From: AP-15 sp963818695
GTDB lineage: Bacteria; Pseudomonadota; Alphaproteobacteria; ATCC43930; CGMCC-115725
Assembly: GCA_963818695.1 (NCBI GenBank)
Contig: CAWFTG010000009.1
Location: 248,001 to 312,000, forward strand
Direction: 5' to 3'
DNA: 64,000 nt
The notes below the pieces were generated by a model. That model searched no databases, was not told where the DNA came from, and worked only from the letters and a program-made list of their open reading frames with translations. Positions 17,157 through 25,326 of this stretch are shown one piece after another (position 1 is the stretch's first letter; every line of letters starts with the position of its first letter). Made by a program: the position numbers and the translations under genes.

Positions 17157-17969
17157 ATGGGAACCATCCGTCTGACCCGTACCACTAGCTTTGGTCGATT
17201 TGGGATGACTACAGTTTTCGACGGAAAAGTGGCGCTCGTCACCGGAGCTGGCGGTGGCATTGGCCTGGCGACGGCAGCGGCCTTCGCCAAGGCCGGCGCG
17301 TTCGTGGTCCTTGCCGATCGCGAGGAGGAGAGGGTCGGCAAGGCCGCCGAGGGCCTGCGCGCAGCGGGTCACAATACGATCGGCATCACCTGTGACGTGA
17401 CGGATACCGCTCAGGTCGAGGCGATGATCGAGCGCGCCGTCAGCACCTATGGGCGGCTCGACGCGGCCTTCAACAATGCCGGTGTGAATTCGGAGGCTGC
17501 CGCGTTTCTGGAAACCAGCGACGACGAATTTGAACGCGTGATGAACGTCAACTTGCGCGGCGTATGGAACTGCATGAAGGGCGAACTTCGCCAGATGATG
17601 GCGCAAGGAAGTGGCGCGATTGTCAATTGTTCGTCGATCGGCGGCTTAAAGGGTTCCAGAGGACGCAGCGCTTATTCTGCGAGCAAGCACGCGGTGATCG
17701 GTCTGACGCGGAGCGCGGCTCTCGACTACGCGGCTCAAGGCATCCGCATTAACGCGGTCTGCCCGGGAATGGTCAACACGCCGATGGCAGCCTTCGTCAC
17801 GAAGAATTACGATCCGGAAATCGTCAAGCGGATGGTGGCGCAAGAACCGATCGGGCGCTTCGGTGAGCCGGAAGAAATCGCCGCTGCCGTGGTATGGCTT
17901 TGCAGCCCAGCCGCGAGCTTCATGGTGGGTCATGCGATGACGGTCGATGGCGGCCTGCTCGCCGGCTGA
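17157..17969 (+). CDS. SDR family oxidoreductase
   Basis: A classical SDR of 270 residues from ATG 17157 (AGGGAAGAG upstream). ATG 17205 gives the usual family N terminus MTTVFDGKVALVTG but lacks a ribosome site. Motifs are TGAGGGIG, NNAGVN, SSIGGLKG, YSASKHAV and CPGMVNTPM, with a MTVDGG end. The Asp after beta 2 (LADREE) favours NAD. It stands 87 bases before a GST-like gene. Substrate unknown; glucose-dehydrogenase-like and quinone-oxidoreductase-like SDRs share this pattern. Confidence 0.85.
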   Translation: MGTIRLTRTTSFGRFGMTTVFDGKVALVTGAGGGIGLATAAAFAKAGAFVVLADREEERVGKAAEGLRAAGHNTIGITCDVTDTAQVEAMIERAVSTYGRLDAAFNNAGVNSEAAAFLETSDDEFERVMNVNLRGVWNCMKGELRQMMAQGSGAIVNCSSIGGLKGSRGRSAYSASKHAVIGLTRSAALDYAAQGIRINAVCPGMVNTPMAAFVTKNYDPEIVKRMVAQEPIGRFGEPEEIAAAVVWLCSPAASFMVGHAMTVDGGLLAG

Positions 17970-18056
17970 CTGAGGATGCAGAAGACCCTTTAGAATTGCT
18001 CACCCGTGGTCTGCCCGTATGATGCGCCGGAATTGATGGTCGAAAGGCTGGTTCCA

Positions 18057-18686
18057 ATGAGTATCGAGCTCCACACCTGGGACACCCCGAATGGTCGGAA
18101 AATCAGTGTCGCTCTGGAAGAAATGGGCGTGCCCTACACGGTCCACCCAGTGGATATTTTCAACGGCGAGCAGTTCGACCCGGCCTTTCTGAAGATCAGC
18201 CCAAACAGTCGCATCCCTGCGGTCGTCGATCCCGACGGCCCGGGCGGCGGGCCGATCAGCTTATTTGAATCAGGCGCAATCCTGATCTACCTCGGCGAGA
18301 AAACCGACAAATTTTGGCCCAAGGGCGATGTCGCCGCGCAGGTACCGGTGCTGGAGTGGCTGATGTGGCAGATGGGCGGTTTTGGCCCGATCCCCCACCA
18401 GTTGAGCCACTTCCTGACGGTCGAGAACGCGGCCGACCGCCGTTACGGTATCGAGCGATACTCGAAAGAAACCCGCCGGCTCTATGGCGTGCTCGACAAA
18501 CGGCTCGGCGAAGTTCAATTCGCCGGCGGCGACATCTCGATTGCCGACTTCGCGATTGTGGGCTGGGCTTGGCGGCATCAGCGCCATCAGATCGATTTGG
18601 CAAACTTCCCCAACGTCAAGCGGTGGTATGAAACGTTGATGGCTCGCCCTGGTGTGCAGCGCGGATTTGCAGTCGCTTTGAGCTGA
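18057..18686 (+). CDS. Glutathione S-transferase, Nu-class-like (YfcG/YghU type)
   Basis: A 209-residue GST from ATG 18057 (GAAAGG upstream). The thioredoxin-like domain has LHTWDTPNGRKISVALEEMG, with the TPNG-K motif of Nu-class GSTs that use Thr/Asn rather than Tyr or Cys. SRIPAVVDPDG (cis-Pro) and SLFESGAILIYLGEKT follow. The helical domain ends with DISIADFAIVGWAW. The enzymes reduce disulfides or organic peroxides with glutathione. Probably co-transcribed with the SDR upstream. Confidence 0.85.
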   Translation: MSIELHTWDTPNGRKISVALEEMGVPYTVHPVDIFNGEQFDPAFLKISPNSRIPAVVDPDGPGGGPISLFESGAILIYLGEKTDKFWPKGDVAAQVPVLEWLMWQMGGFGPIPHQLSHFLTVENAADRRYGIERYSKETRRLYGVLDKRLGEVQFAGGDISIADFAIVGWAWRHQRHQIDLANFPNVKRWYETLMARPGVQRGFAVALS

Positions 18687-18806
18687 GGCGCGTTGAGACT
18701 GCGTGTCCTGTTCTGCCACCGAAGGTCTGGATTTTCACACTCATGGCTGGTTTCTCCGATCTGGTCTAGGAGTTGGTGGAAGCCCCCGATGCGGACGGAG
18801 TGTCAA

Positions 18807-18848
18807 CTCCCTCGCCCCGCTTGCGGGGAGAGGGTCGGGGTGGAGGGC
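18807..18848 (+). repeat. REP-like element, left copy flanking DUF559
   Basis: A C/G-rich palindromic unit containing CGCCCCGCTTGCGGGGAGAG. It is nearly identical, in inverted orientation, to the unit at 19216-19256. The pair brackets the DUF559 gene. Confidence 0.75.
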
Positions 18849-18913
18849 AAGCCTCCGGAAGGATAGCAGCGTTGCGGGGCAAGGACCAAAGGCGCACGCA
18901 GCGGGCATGATCG

Positions 18914-19510
18914 TTGCGGCGCGCCCTCACGCCAGCGGAATTCGCGTTATGGTCGCGCATCTGCAGCCGGCAACTCGGCGGCTGCAAGTTCGTCCGGCAA
19001 GACCCGATTGGCCGGTACTATGTCGACTTCGTTTGTCGAGACCGGCAGTTGATCGTCAAACTCGATGGCGGCCAGCATGCGGACCGCCTCGGAGATAGGC
19101 AGCGCGAAAACGAGCTATGCGCTCTTGGTTATCGCGTGATCCGCTTCTGGAACAACGATGTCATCGATAACCTCGATGGGGTTCTCGAAGCGCTCCGGTC
19201 CGAACTCGAAAAAGGCCCCTCACCCCCACCCTCTCCCCGCAAGCGGGGCGAGGGAGATGGAGACGGAGACGGAGACGGGTTGCTTCAGTGCGACCGGATA
19301 CCCGCCGTTGAACCGCCATCGACCGGAAGGGCCACGCCGGTGATGAAACTGGCATCGTCAGACAGCAGGAAGGAATTGCTGCTGCGACCTCTTCGGGTTG
19401 ACCTTCGCGGCCAATGGGATGAGCCGCGCGAATCCGCTGCACGTTTTCGGGGTCCTCGAACATGGGCGCCGTCATCGGCGTGCGGATCATCCCCGGCACG
19501 ACGGCATTGA
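18914..19510 (+). CDS. DUF559 (Vsr-like fold) endonuclease-domain protein with repeat-derived tail
   Basis: TTG at 18914 opens RRALTPAEFALWSRICSRQL, followed by GCKFVRQDPIGRYYVDFVC, IVKLDGGQHAD and GYRVIRFWNNDV. This is the DUF559 nuclease fold related to Vsr endonucleases (the Asp and Gln/His of KLDGGQH are expected active-site residues). Upstream in frame, KDQRRTQRA is cut by a TGA at 18908 where related proteins continue RAR-LRR, so the original start lies further left and a nonsense change (CGA to TGA) is likely. After about codon 100 the frame runs through the REP copy (GEGDGDGDGDG) and into antisense SDR sequence. The real domain ends near 19213. Confidence 0.65.
   Translation: MRRALTPAEFALWSRICSRQLGGCKFVRQDPIGRYYVDFVCRDRQLIVKLDGGQHADRLGDRQRENELCALGYRVIRFWNNDVIDNLDGVLEALRSELEKGPSPPPSPRKRGEGDGDGDGDGLLQCDRIPAVEPPSTGRATPVMKLASSDSRKELLLRPLRVDLRGQWDEPRESAARFRGPRTWAPSSACGSSPARRH
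19216..19256 (-). repeat. REP-like element, right copy flanking DUF559
   Basis: Inverted partner of 18807-18848, sharing about 38 bases with very few mismatches. It is followed by a GGAGAC triplet-pair tandem (19258-19277). Confidence 0.75.
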
Positions 19511-20048
19511 CGCGGACGCCGAGGGGTCCCAGTTCCAATGCCATCGTCTGGGTGATCCCGACGACCCCGTACTTCGACGCGGCATAGGGGAGGCGGTTGG
19601 GCACGCCCCTGATCCCGGCCGCAGAGCTGAGGTTGACGATTGCCGCCTGTGTTTGCGCTTCCCGCACGGCACGGGCGAAAGCCTGGCACATGTTGAACGT
19701 GCCTTCGAGGTTGACCGACAGGACCTTCCGCAAAACCTCGGGATCGGTATCCAGAACGTTGCCGACTCCCCGGATGCCGGCGCTGTTGACTAGCCCATCG
19801 AGTTTTCCGAACCGTCGAACCGCTCCGGACACGAACGCCGCCACCTGGTCGCGGTCCGAAATGTCAACGCCGGCGCCATAGATCCTTTCGCTGTCGCGGC
19901 ATTCGGACACGACCTTGTCGACCGCTTCTTTCCGCAAATCTGCGGCGGCGATCGACGCGCCTTCCGCGAACAGCCGCCGGACGCAAGCCGCGCCGATACC
20001 GCTGCCGGCGCCGGTTACCAAGATCGTCTTGTCCTCAAAGCCTTTCAT
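19285..20048 (-). pseudogene. SDR family oxidoreductase with C-terminal frameshift
   Basis: ATG at 20048 has AAGGA nine bases upstream. Residues read TGAGSGIG, GLVNSAGIRG (Ser for the second Asn), LSSAAGIRG, YAASKYG and VPGMIRTPM. After GQPEEVAAA (about 19383) the frame is lost. The neighbouring frame continues FLLSDDASFITGVALPVDGG to a stop at 19285, giving the expected 253 residues. The unshifted ORF instead runs into the REP copy and DUF559. Indel at a short GCAGCAGCA/TTCC run; pseudogene or sequencing error. Confidence 0.8.
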
Positions 20049-20371
20049 TCAACCGATCCTTACTTCGGGTTTCCTTCGGATAACCTACTTAAAGCGCGCA
20101 AGTAGCCGGACTAGTCCCAAAAATCGGCATGGACTTATGAGCGGGGACCATAAATGCTGGGGAACGGAATCACTTCGTCACTTTCCTCACCGCCGCTAAA
20201 AATACAGCTGCGCGAAAGCGGGGCGAAGCTTGCGGTCTCGTAAGCCGTGCTCGGTCGCACGCCGCCCACCGAGCCTAGCATTACGGCGCTAGCCGCAGCC
20301 GTCGGCGGGCTGTTCGGTTTATCGGGTGGTAAGATGACGGAGAGAACAAGGGTTTGGTTTCTCACTCTAAA
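20049..20371. other. Intergenic region left of the MITE-like element
   Basis: About 320 bases. Only short ORFs without recognisable family features, and no RNA gene seen. Probably flank of old insertions. Confidence 0.3.
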
Positions 20372-20518
20372 CAGGGTGCGGAAAAAGTTGCGATTTCGCG
20401 AAAACAGACATGAAACAGGCTCGGCCGGAATTCCGATCACGCCAAATCAATGGGTTACGGACAAGCCGTGATCCGTGATGGCAGCGAAACGACGGTCGCC
20501 GACTTTTTCCGCACCCTG
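20372..20518. mobile_element. 147-bp MITE-like element with 17-bp terminal inverted repeats
   Basis: CAGGGTGCGGAAAAAGT at 20372-20388 is exactly repeated in inverted form at 20502-20518. The interior has no transposase. Ends of this kind are reminiscent of IS1182-type or related DDE elements in alphaproteobacteria, so a non-autonomous derivative is likely; the family is inference. No clear target duplication is visible. Confidence 0.7.
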
Positions 20519-20683
20519 AATGGTCCGCGGACAGAGATGGTCCGCGCGCACCTGCGGCGCCGTTCACTCGTCCACCTCGCGCTCCAAGCGCCGTACACCC
20601 GCCTCGTAGGCGATTTGGGCCAAGCCTGCCTCAGCCTGCCCAGAGCGACCGGTCGACACCCACCATCGCGGCATTAGGCACAG

Positions 20684-21724
20684 CTAGCCCGGATTATGCG
20701 TGAGGGCTGGCGGGTGTAGCCCAAGATATTGATCCGGTGTAGGGTTTGGGTTGAGAGCCGGAACCCTCGGATCAACTGGAGCTGCACCCGCCATGGTTGA
20801 TGCTACGCCGTTTCTTCCTGGTCTGTCACCAGTGCAAGGCAAGGCCGTCGTCGCCCGTTTTGACGGCGGCCAGCTATCTTCGGAAGGCGGTTTGTTGGCG
20901 TTGCGCGAGATCGGATGCCGGAGAAGGTTGTGCATCGCGTGGCCCAGATCATCCGCTTTCGCCTGCTGATGATTGCCGCCGGCTATGAGGATGGCAACGA
21001 CGCCGACGCGCCGCGCCGCGATCCGATGTTCAAGCTGGCTCTCGATCGTCTGCCCTGGGACGACGATTTGTGTTCGCAATCGTGCAGATTCCGACGAAGT
21101 CGCCGGGATCTGGCTGGTGAGAATGGTCGAACGGCGGCCATACCGCTCCTCGAGGATCTCGTAGAGGTCGCGACGGGCACCGGCATCGAGCGGTTCGAGG
21201 CCCCAATCGTCGAGGATGAGGAGCTGGACGCCGGTGAGACCGCGCAGGATGCGGGCATAACGGCCATCACCGCGGGCGAGCGCGAGTTCGGCGAAGAGCT
21301 TGGGGACCCGCTGATAGAGAACCGAGCGGTTGTCGCGGCAGGCCTTGTGACCCAGGGCACAAGCAAGCCATGATTTTCCCACGCCGGTGGGCCCGCACAG
21401 AATGAGATTGCCGTGCGCGTCGATCCACTCGCTATTGGTGAGCTTTTGGAACAGAGCGCGGTCGAGGCCGCGTGGGGCCCGGTAATCGACGTCCTCTACG
21501 CTGGCCTGCTGGCGCAGTCTGGCGTAGCGCAGCCGGGCGTAGCGCAGCCGGGCGGCAAGCCGCTTGTCGCGGCGATGGGTGAGCTCGCGATCGACCAGCA
21601 ATCCGAGCCAGTCGGCATGGGTGAGCGTGGCGGCTTCTTCGGAAGCTTCGAGCTCTGCAAAGGCCTGGACCATGCCGGACAAGCCAAGCTGGCCCAACTG
21701 GTCGAGCATTGGATGGGTAAGCAC
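20684..21724 (-). CDS. istB: IS21-family helper ATPase IstB, C terminus replaced by antisense IS1380
   Basis: From ATG 21724 the protein is IstB-like: LDQLGQLGLSGMVQAF, GPTGVGKSWLACALG (Walker A), LLILDDWGLEPLD (Walker B) and RRSTILTSQIPA. IstB is the AAA+ helper that directs the IstA transposase to target DNA. After STILTSQIPA (about 21090) the remaining 130 codons are antisense to the IS1380 fragment, so the native C-terminal 40-45 residues are lost. A 15-bp duplication adds an extra RYARL near residue 66. The element is not expected to be mobile. Confidence 0.8.
   Translation of the reverse strand: MLTHPMLDQLGQLGLSGMVQAFAELEASEEAATLTHADWLGLLVDRELTHRRDKRLAARLRYARLRYARLRQQASVEDVDYRAPRGLDRALFQKLTNSEWIDAHGNLILCGPTGVGKSWLACALGHKACRDNRSVLYQRVPKLFAELALARGDGRYARILRGLTGVQLLILDDWGLEPLDAGARRDLYEILEERYGRRSTILTSQIPATSSESARLRTQIVVPGQTIESQLEHRIAARRVGVVAILIAGGNHQQAKADDLGHAMHNLLRHPISRNANKPPSEDSWPPSKRATTALPCTGDRPGRNGVASTMAGAAPVDPRVPALNPNPTPDQYLGLHPPALTHNPG
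20686..21085 (+). mobile_element. IS1380-family fragment (left end and 5' part of transposase)
   Basis: ATG at 20793 opens VDATPFLPGLSPVQGKAVV, then FDGGQLSSEGGLLALREI, typical of IS1380 transposases. The frame then breaks, and a second frame continues PEKVVHRVAQIIRFRLLMIA, GYEDGNDAD and DPMFKLALDRLP. Between the two parts about 20 codons are deleted. The fragment stops at SQS (about 21085), where IS21 DNA begins. The 100 bases before the ATG look like the element's left end. Confidence 0.8.
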
Positions 21725-21734
21725 TGCATTCTCC

Positions 21735-23146
21735 TCAATGGTAGTAGCGCGGTCCGCGAATGTTGGGGTGGAGGATTGGCACGCCCTTGGTGGGCGGCTG
21801 CTGCGCCGTCTGGCGATCGAGCTTGTTGTCGAGGATGGAGCGCAGCGAACCGTAGGTCAGGGTGCCGATCTCGATCGCTCGCGTCGCGGCGGCTTCGAGA
21901 CGATCGGCGCCGAACGGCCGCACCAGCCGCACGATGCCGAGGCAGGCGCGGAAGCCTTGCTCGGGGTGGGGCCGGCGCTCCAGGATCAGCTCGCAAAGCG
22001 CGGCAGTAGCTGGGCCGATCGAAGCGGCCTCGCGGCGAATGCGCTCGGCCGTCCAGTCGGCGTACCGCCAATGGCTCGACGGCATGTGCTCGGGCACGGT
22101 GGTGTGCCGATGGTTACCGCTGGCGCGCAGATGAGCGGCGATCCGCTCGCCCTTCACAAAGATCTCGACGGCTCGCGGAGTTAACCGCACCTCCACCTCG
22201 CTGCGGGCAAAGCGGTAGGGCACGCTGTAGAAATGACCTTCGAGCTCGACGTGGTAATCGATACCAACCCGGCGGACACGCCATTCGGCAAAGCAATAGG
22301 GCTGCGCCGGCAACGAATTGAGGTTGGGCCGGTCGAGCTCTTCGAAGAGCGCCCGGCGAGTGACACCGAGCTGCCGGATCGGGCGTTCGTCGTTGAGTTG
22401 CCGCAACAACTCACCGATCGCCGTGTTGAGTTCGGCCAGACGATAGAAGCGACGGTGCCGCAGACGGCCGAGAAGCCATCGCTCGATGATCAGCACCGCG
22501 ACTTCGACTTTCGCCTTGTCGCGCGGCCGGCGCGGCCGTGCCGGCAGGATGGCGGTGTCGTAATGGGCCGCCATTTCGGCGTAGAGCCTGCCCCAGCGAA
22601 GGCTGGGGTGAAATTGGAGGCGGCCATGACTGCGACGAAAATCTGCGCCGGACGGACCTGGCCGGTGAGCCGGTCGGCGATCACCGGCACCGTGTCGCCG
22701 GCGTAATCGACAAACAGCTTGTCGCCGCCGATGTGAGCTTGCCGCATCGTCACCGACAATCGCGACGCCCGACCGCGGTACAGCTCGCAAAAGCGCGAAT
22801 AGCGATACCCTTCGGGGCAGCGTTCGATGTACTCATCCCACAGCATCGTCAAGGTGACGTGCTTGCGCTTGAGCTCACGGTGAATCTCAGCCCAATCGGG
22901 CTCGACGTGACGCCGATGGCCTTGCTTGGTGCCAGCCGCAGCAAACAGCGCCGTCTCCAGCGCGCTGTCGGTCATCTCTGCCGGCAATGGCCAGCTCAAC
23001 CCGGCACTCGCCAGTCGCTTCAACGTCAACCGGACAGTTGACGCCGCAACGCCGACGCGGCGGGCAATCTCGTTGAGCCCGACCCCGGCGGTTCTCAAAC
23101 GAAGCACTTCGCGCACCTGGCGCATCGTTGTCCTCTCTGCTGGCAT
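21735..23146 (-). pseudogene. istA: IS21-family transposase IstA, internal deletion of the catalytic core
   Basis: ATG at 23146 begins an IstA with an HTH (LRLRTAGVGLNEIARRVGVA) and LFVDYAGDTVPV, carrying the first catalytic Asp. At MAASNFT the frame breaks, and the second frame resumes at LYAEMAAHYDTAILPARPRR and DKAKVEVAVLIIE, which holds the last catalytic Glu. Intact IstA has about 50 residues between these points, including the second catalytic Asp. They are missing, and an 18-bp palindrome sits at the join. The transposase cannot be active. The C-terminal half is otherwise intact to 21735. Confidence 0.85.
22591..22608. repeat. Palindrome at the istA deletion junction
   Basis: CCCCAGCGAAGGCTGGGG, an 18-bp hairpin, stands exactly where about 150 bases of istA are missing. 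It resembles hairpins of dispersed intergenic repeats and may be a scar of their insertion. Confidence 0.7.
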
Positions 23147-23214
23147 CCGCTCCCCCGTGCAAAAGCCAAAGGAACGGACCCTAATCGGGCCAGCAAAGGC
23201 CCCGCTTAACCGAG

Positions 23215-23329
23215 CGACATCATCCCGGAATGCCGGGCGAAATCATCTCGGAACGCCGGGCGCACATCAATCGGAATGGTGGGCGACATCATCGCGGATT
23301 CGCGGGCGACTTCCCCCGGAATCCGCAGG
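23215..23329. repeat. Five 23-bp tandem repeats at the IS21 end
   Basis: Five contiguous units of 23 bases, the first three at 23215, 23238 and 23261 and the last two at 23284 and 23307, each close to CGACATCATCCCGGAATGCC plus GGG. IS21 elements carry such multiple end repeats as IstA binding sites. Unit identity decreases from left to right. There are no spacers, so this is not a CRISPR array. Confidence 0.8.
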
Positions 23330-23489
23330 TCAGGACCTCCACCCGGCGAAAACTGTGCCCATTAATTGACAAATTACTTGGCACACGATCCCCCTGCCTC
23401 AATCACCCGAGGCCAGGATCAGCAGATCCGCGCCGCTCGCCGCAAGGTGGAGATCAAGCTCCGCTTACCCGGAGACGACAGCAGCGCCA

Positions 23490-23903
23490 GCTCCAATCGA
23501 AGCCGATTGACGAGGCATTGGCGGCTTGGGCCGAGCAGACCGTGCGCCAACTCTCCCGCAAATCCGAGCTCGCCCAGGCCTTCCGCTATATGCGGGGGCG
23601 CTGGACCGCACTGGTGCGTTGCTTCGACGACGGCCGCCTGGCGCTCGACAACAATCCCGCCGAGCGCGCTTGCGCTGTGTCGCCATTGGCCGCAAGAATC
23701 ATCTGTTCGCCGGTTCCGATGCCGGCGGTCGCCGCGCCGGGGCGATCTATTCGTTGGTTGAGAGCGCCAAGCTCAACGCTCTCAACCCGCAGCACTATAT
23801 CGCCGACGTGCTCGCCCGCATCGCTGATCATCCGGCGCGGCGCATTGCCGAACTCTTGCCCTCGAACTGGCAGCCGATCGACGCCACCCGCGCTGCAGCC
23901 TGA
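23490..23903 (+). pseudogene. IS66-family transposase TnpC, C-terminal remnant
   Basis: Frames read AWAEQTVRQLSRKSELAQAF, YMRGRWTALVRC, DDGRLALDNNPAERA and, after a frameshift at about 23680, VAIGRKNHLFAGSDAGGRRA, then RIADHPARRIAELLPSNW. This is the conserved end of the IS66 DDE transposase (NNPAERA, GRKN-LFAGS). The N-terminal two thirds are missing, being cut by the IS21 end region, and there is a frameshift, so it is dead. Confidence 0.85.
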
Positions 23904-23989
23904 GCTGGCCCGCTCGCCGAGCGCTTACGGACAGGGCAAGGAATTTTCCCGCACGGGCCGGGCAAGGGAGCCGTCGGGGTGGCGCGTCC

Positions 23990-24402
23990 GGGCCGTGTGG
24001 CGGGGTCACACCCGGCGGCAGCACTTGGGTAATGGTGTCGATGAAGCGGCTTGCCGTCGTGATGGCTACTGCCGCTTCGTCGGCGCTGATCTGAGCAGTG
24101 GTTGGACCAATGCCGTAATCTGCCGTCGCCTTGAGCTAGTAGTAGGAGATTGCTAGAAAGCGAGTAAGCTCGCGGTCGATGCGTGGTTCGCGGCGGGCCA
24201 GCCGTGCGAACTCGATGCGCACGCCCTTATGAGTGGTTGCCAGCTTGCCGGTGTGTTCAAAGATGTACGCTTCAGCGGCATGAAACGCCGCGTAGTACGC
24301 CTCGCGCGCAGCGACATGTGGCAGAGGCAAGGCTGCAATCTGCTGAGCATCGGCAAGCGTAGTGCGGGCCTTCGCCAGATAATCGGCAGTCTCGGGCGTC
24401 AC
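23990..24402 (-). pseudogene. HEPN-domain protein with premature stop
   Basis: GTG at 24402 overlaps the stop of the MNT gene by four bases (GTGA). The protein reads DYLAKARTTLADAQQIAALP, AAREAYYAAFHAAEAYIFEH and GVRIEFARLARREPRIDREL. This is the HEPN fold found as toxin or partner of MNT nucleotidyltransferases. After FLAISYY a TAG stops translation, yet the frame continues LKATADYGIGPTTAQISADE and TASRFIDTITQVLPPG, the expected rest of a HEPN protein. A CAG-to-TAG change explains it. The end then merges with IS66 flank. About 88 of some 135 residues are made. Confidence 0.75.
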
Positions 24403-24719
24403 AGATCGAGGTCATCTTTGCGCAATTCATGCATGAAGCCGGTGCGCTCCCGGTAGGCCCCGGCCGCAAACGGCGTGGCGGAAATGACGGCCCCGGTGTC
24501 CTCAAGGATATCAGTAGTTATGGCGGCAAGCCGCCCGCTCTCGTCGTAAAAACTCCCCGGGTCTTTGATAAAGGCCGCAATATCATAGTCGGAATCCGGC
24601 TGATCATCGCCCCGCGCGCGCGCCGTACAAGACAATACGCTCCAGACGGTCACGTAGACTTCGGCCACGGCGGCACGGAAGTGTTTCAACACAGGTTCGT
24701 TTTGCGGTTCGTCATTCAT
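24399..24719 (-). pseudogene. MNT-type nucleotidyltransferase with ruined active-site motif
   Basis: ATG at 24719. The protein contains RARGDDQPDSDYDIAAFI, with the two metal-binding Asp of minimal nucleotidyltransferases. The preceding GS motif is lost: the ORF reads VTVWSVLSCTARARGD, whereas the shifted frame gives DRLERIVLYG, as in intact MNTs. One base is missing near 24654 and two near 24618, which restores the frame after 13 wrong residues. MNT proteins act as antitoxins to HEPN ribonucleases by AMPylation; this one should be inactive. Coupled to the HEPN gene by a GTGA overlap. Confidence 0.7.
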
Positions 24720-24831
24720 CCCGCGGCATTGTAGAACAACCGTTGCAGGCACATAATTCCGCGCCATCAATTGATATTCCGAGCGAGAGGACGGGAATAT
24801 GTATACCCCGCCTGGATATACTAGAAAGAAG

Positions 24832-25065
24832 ATGGCTCACTCGAGGATTTTTAAGTGCAACCGAACCCAGGCGGTGCGCCTGCCGAAAGCGGTGGCATTC
24901 CCCGACCACGTACGCGAGGTCGATGTAATCAAGCTCGGCCAGACCCGTCTTATCGTTCCCGTAGGACTGCGCTGGGACGACTTCTTCCGGGATGGGCCGT
25001 GCGTGTCCGAGGATTTTATGCAAGACCGGGAGCAGCCCGCCCCCGAGGGGCGAGAGCAGCTTTGA
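24832..25065 (+). CDS. vapB: VapB-type antitoxin
   Basis: A 77-residue protein from ATG 24832 (AGAAAGAAG just upstream). The N terminus SRIFKCNRTQAVRLPKAVAF is the SpoVT/AbrB swapped-hairpin DNA-binding domain of VapB antitoxins. The tail (DDFFRDGPCVSEDFMQDREQ) is the toxin-binding part. The stop overlaps the start of the vapC remnant, as in a normal operon. The gene looks intact, but its toxin is not. Confidence 0.85.
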   Translation: MAHSRIFKCNRTQAVRLPKAVAFPDHVREVDVIKLGQTRLIVPVGLRWDDFFRDGPCVSEDFMQDREQPAPEGREQL

Positions 25066-25325
25066 CGCGGCGGTACGTCCTCGATACCAACATCTATGTT
25101 TATGTGCTCAAGAATCGCCCGGAGTAGCGATGTCCTGCCATTCCCGGCATTGGCGGCCTCTCATTACGGGCAAATTAAGGTCGCTCTAGAGGGGGCCGGT
25201 CGACCGATCGGCGCGCACGACATGCTGATCGGGGCCCATGCCCGCAGTGAAGGGATGACCGTCGTGACCAAAACCTCCGCGAGTTCGAGCGCATTCCCGA
25301 GCTTAGAACGGAGAATTGGGTTTAG
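25062..25325 (+). pseudogene. vapC: VapC PIN-domain toxin, large internal deletion
   Basis: TTG at 25062 overlaps the vapB stop. LTRRYVLDTNIYVYVLKNRP is the first PIN segment, with its catalytic Asp. A stop follows at 25125-25127. In another frame the C-terminal part resumes as ALAASHYGQIKVALEGAGRP, IGAHDMLIGAHARSEGMTVV and, after one more shift, NLREFERIPELRTENWV to a stop at 25325. About 45-50 residues between are missing. The ribonuclease cannot be formed. The downstream HdeD gene converges and starts one base after it. Confidence 0.8.
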
Positions 25326-25326
25326 T

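Noticed and set aside
20135..20440. 101-codon minus-strand ORF near the MITE
   Set aside because: No start signal, crosses the MITE end and resembles no family I know.
23215..23329. Possible CRISPR-like array of 23-bp repeats
   Set aside because: Units are contiguous without spacers and lie at an IS21 end beside istA, where such repeats are transposase binding sites.
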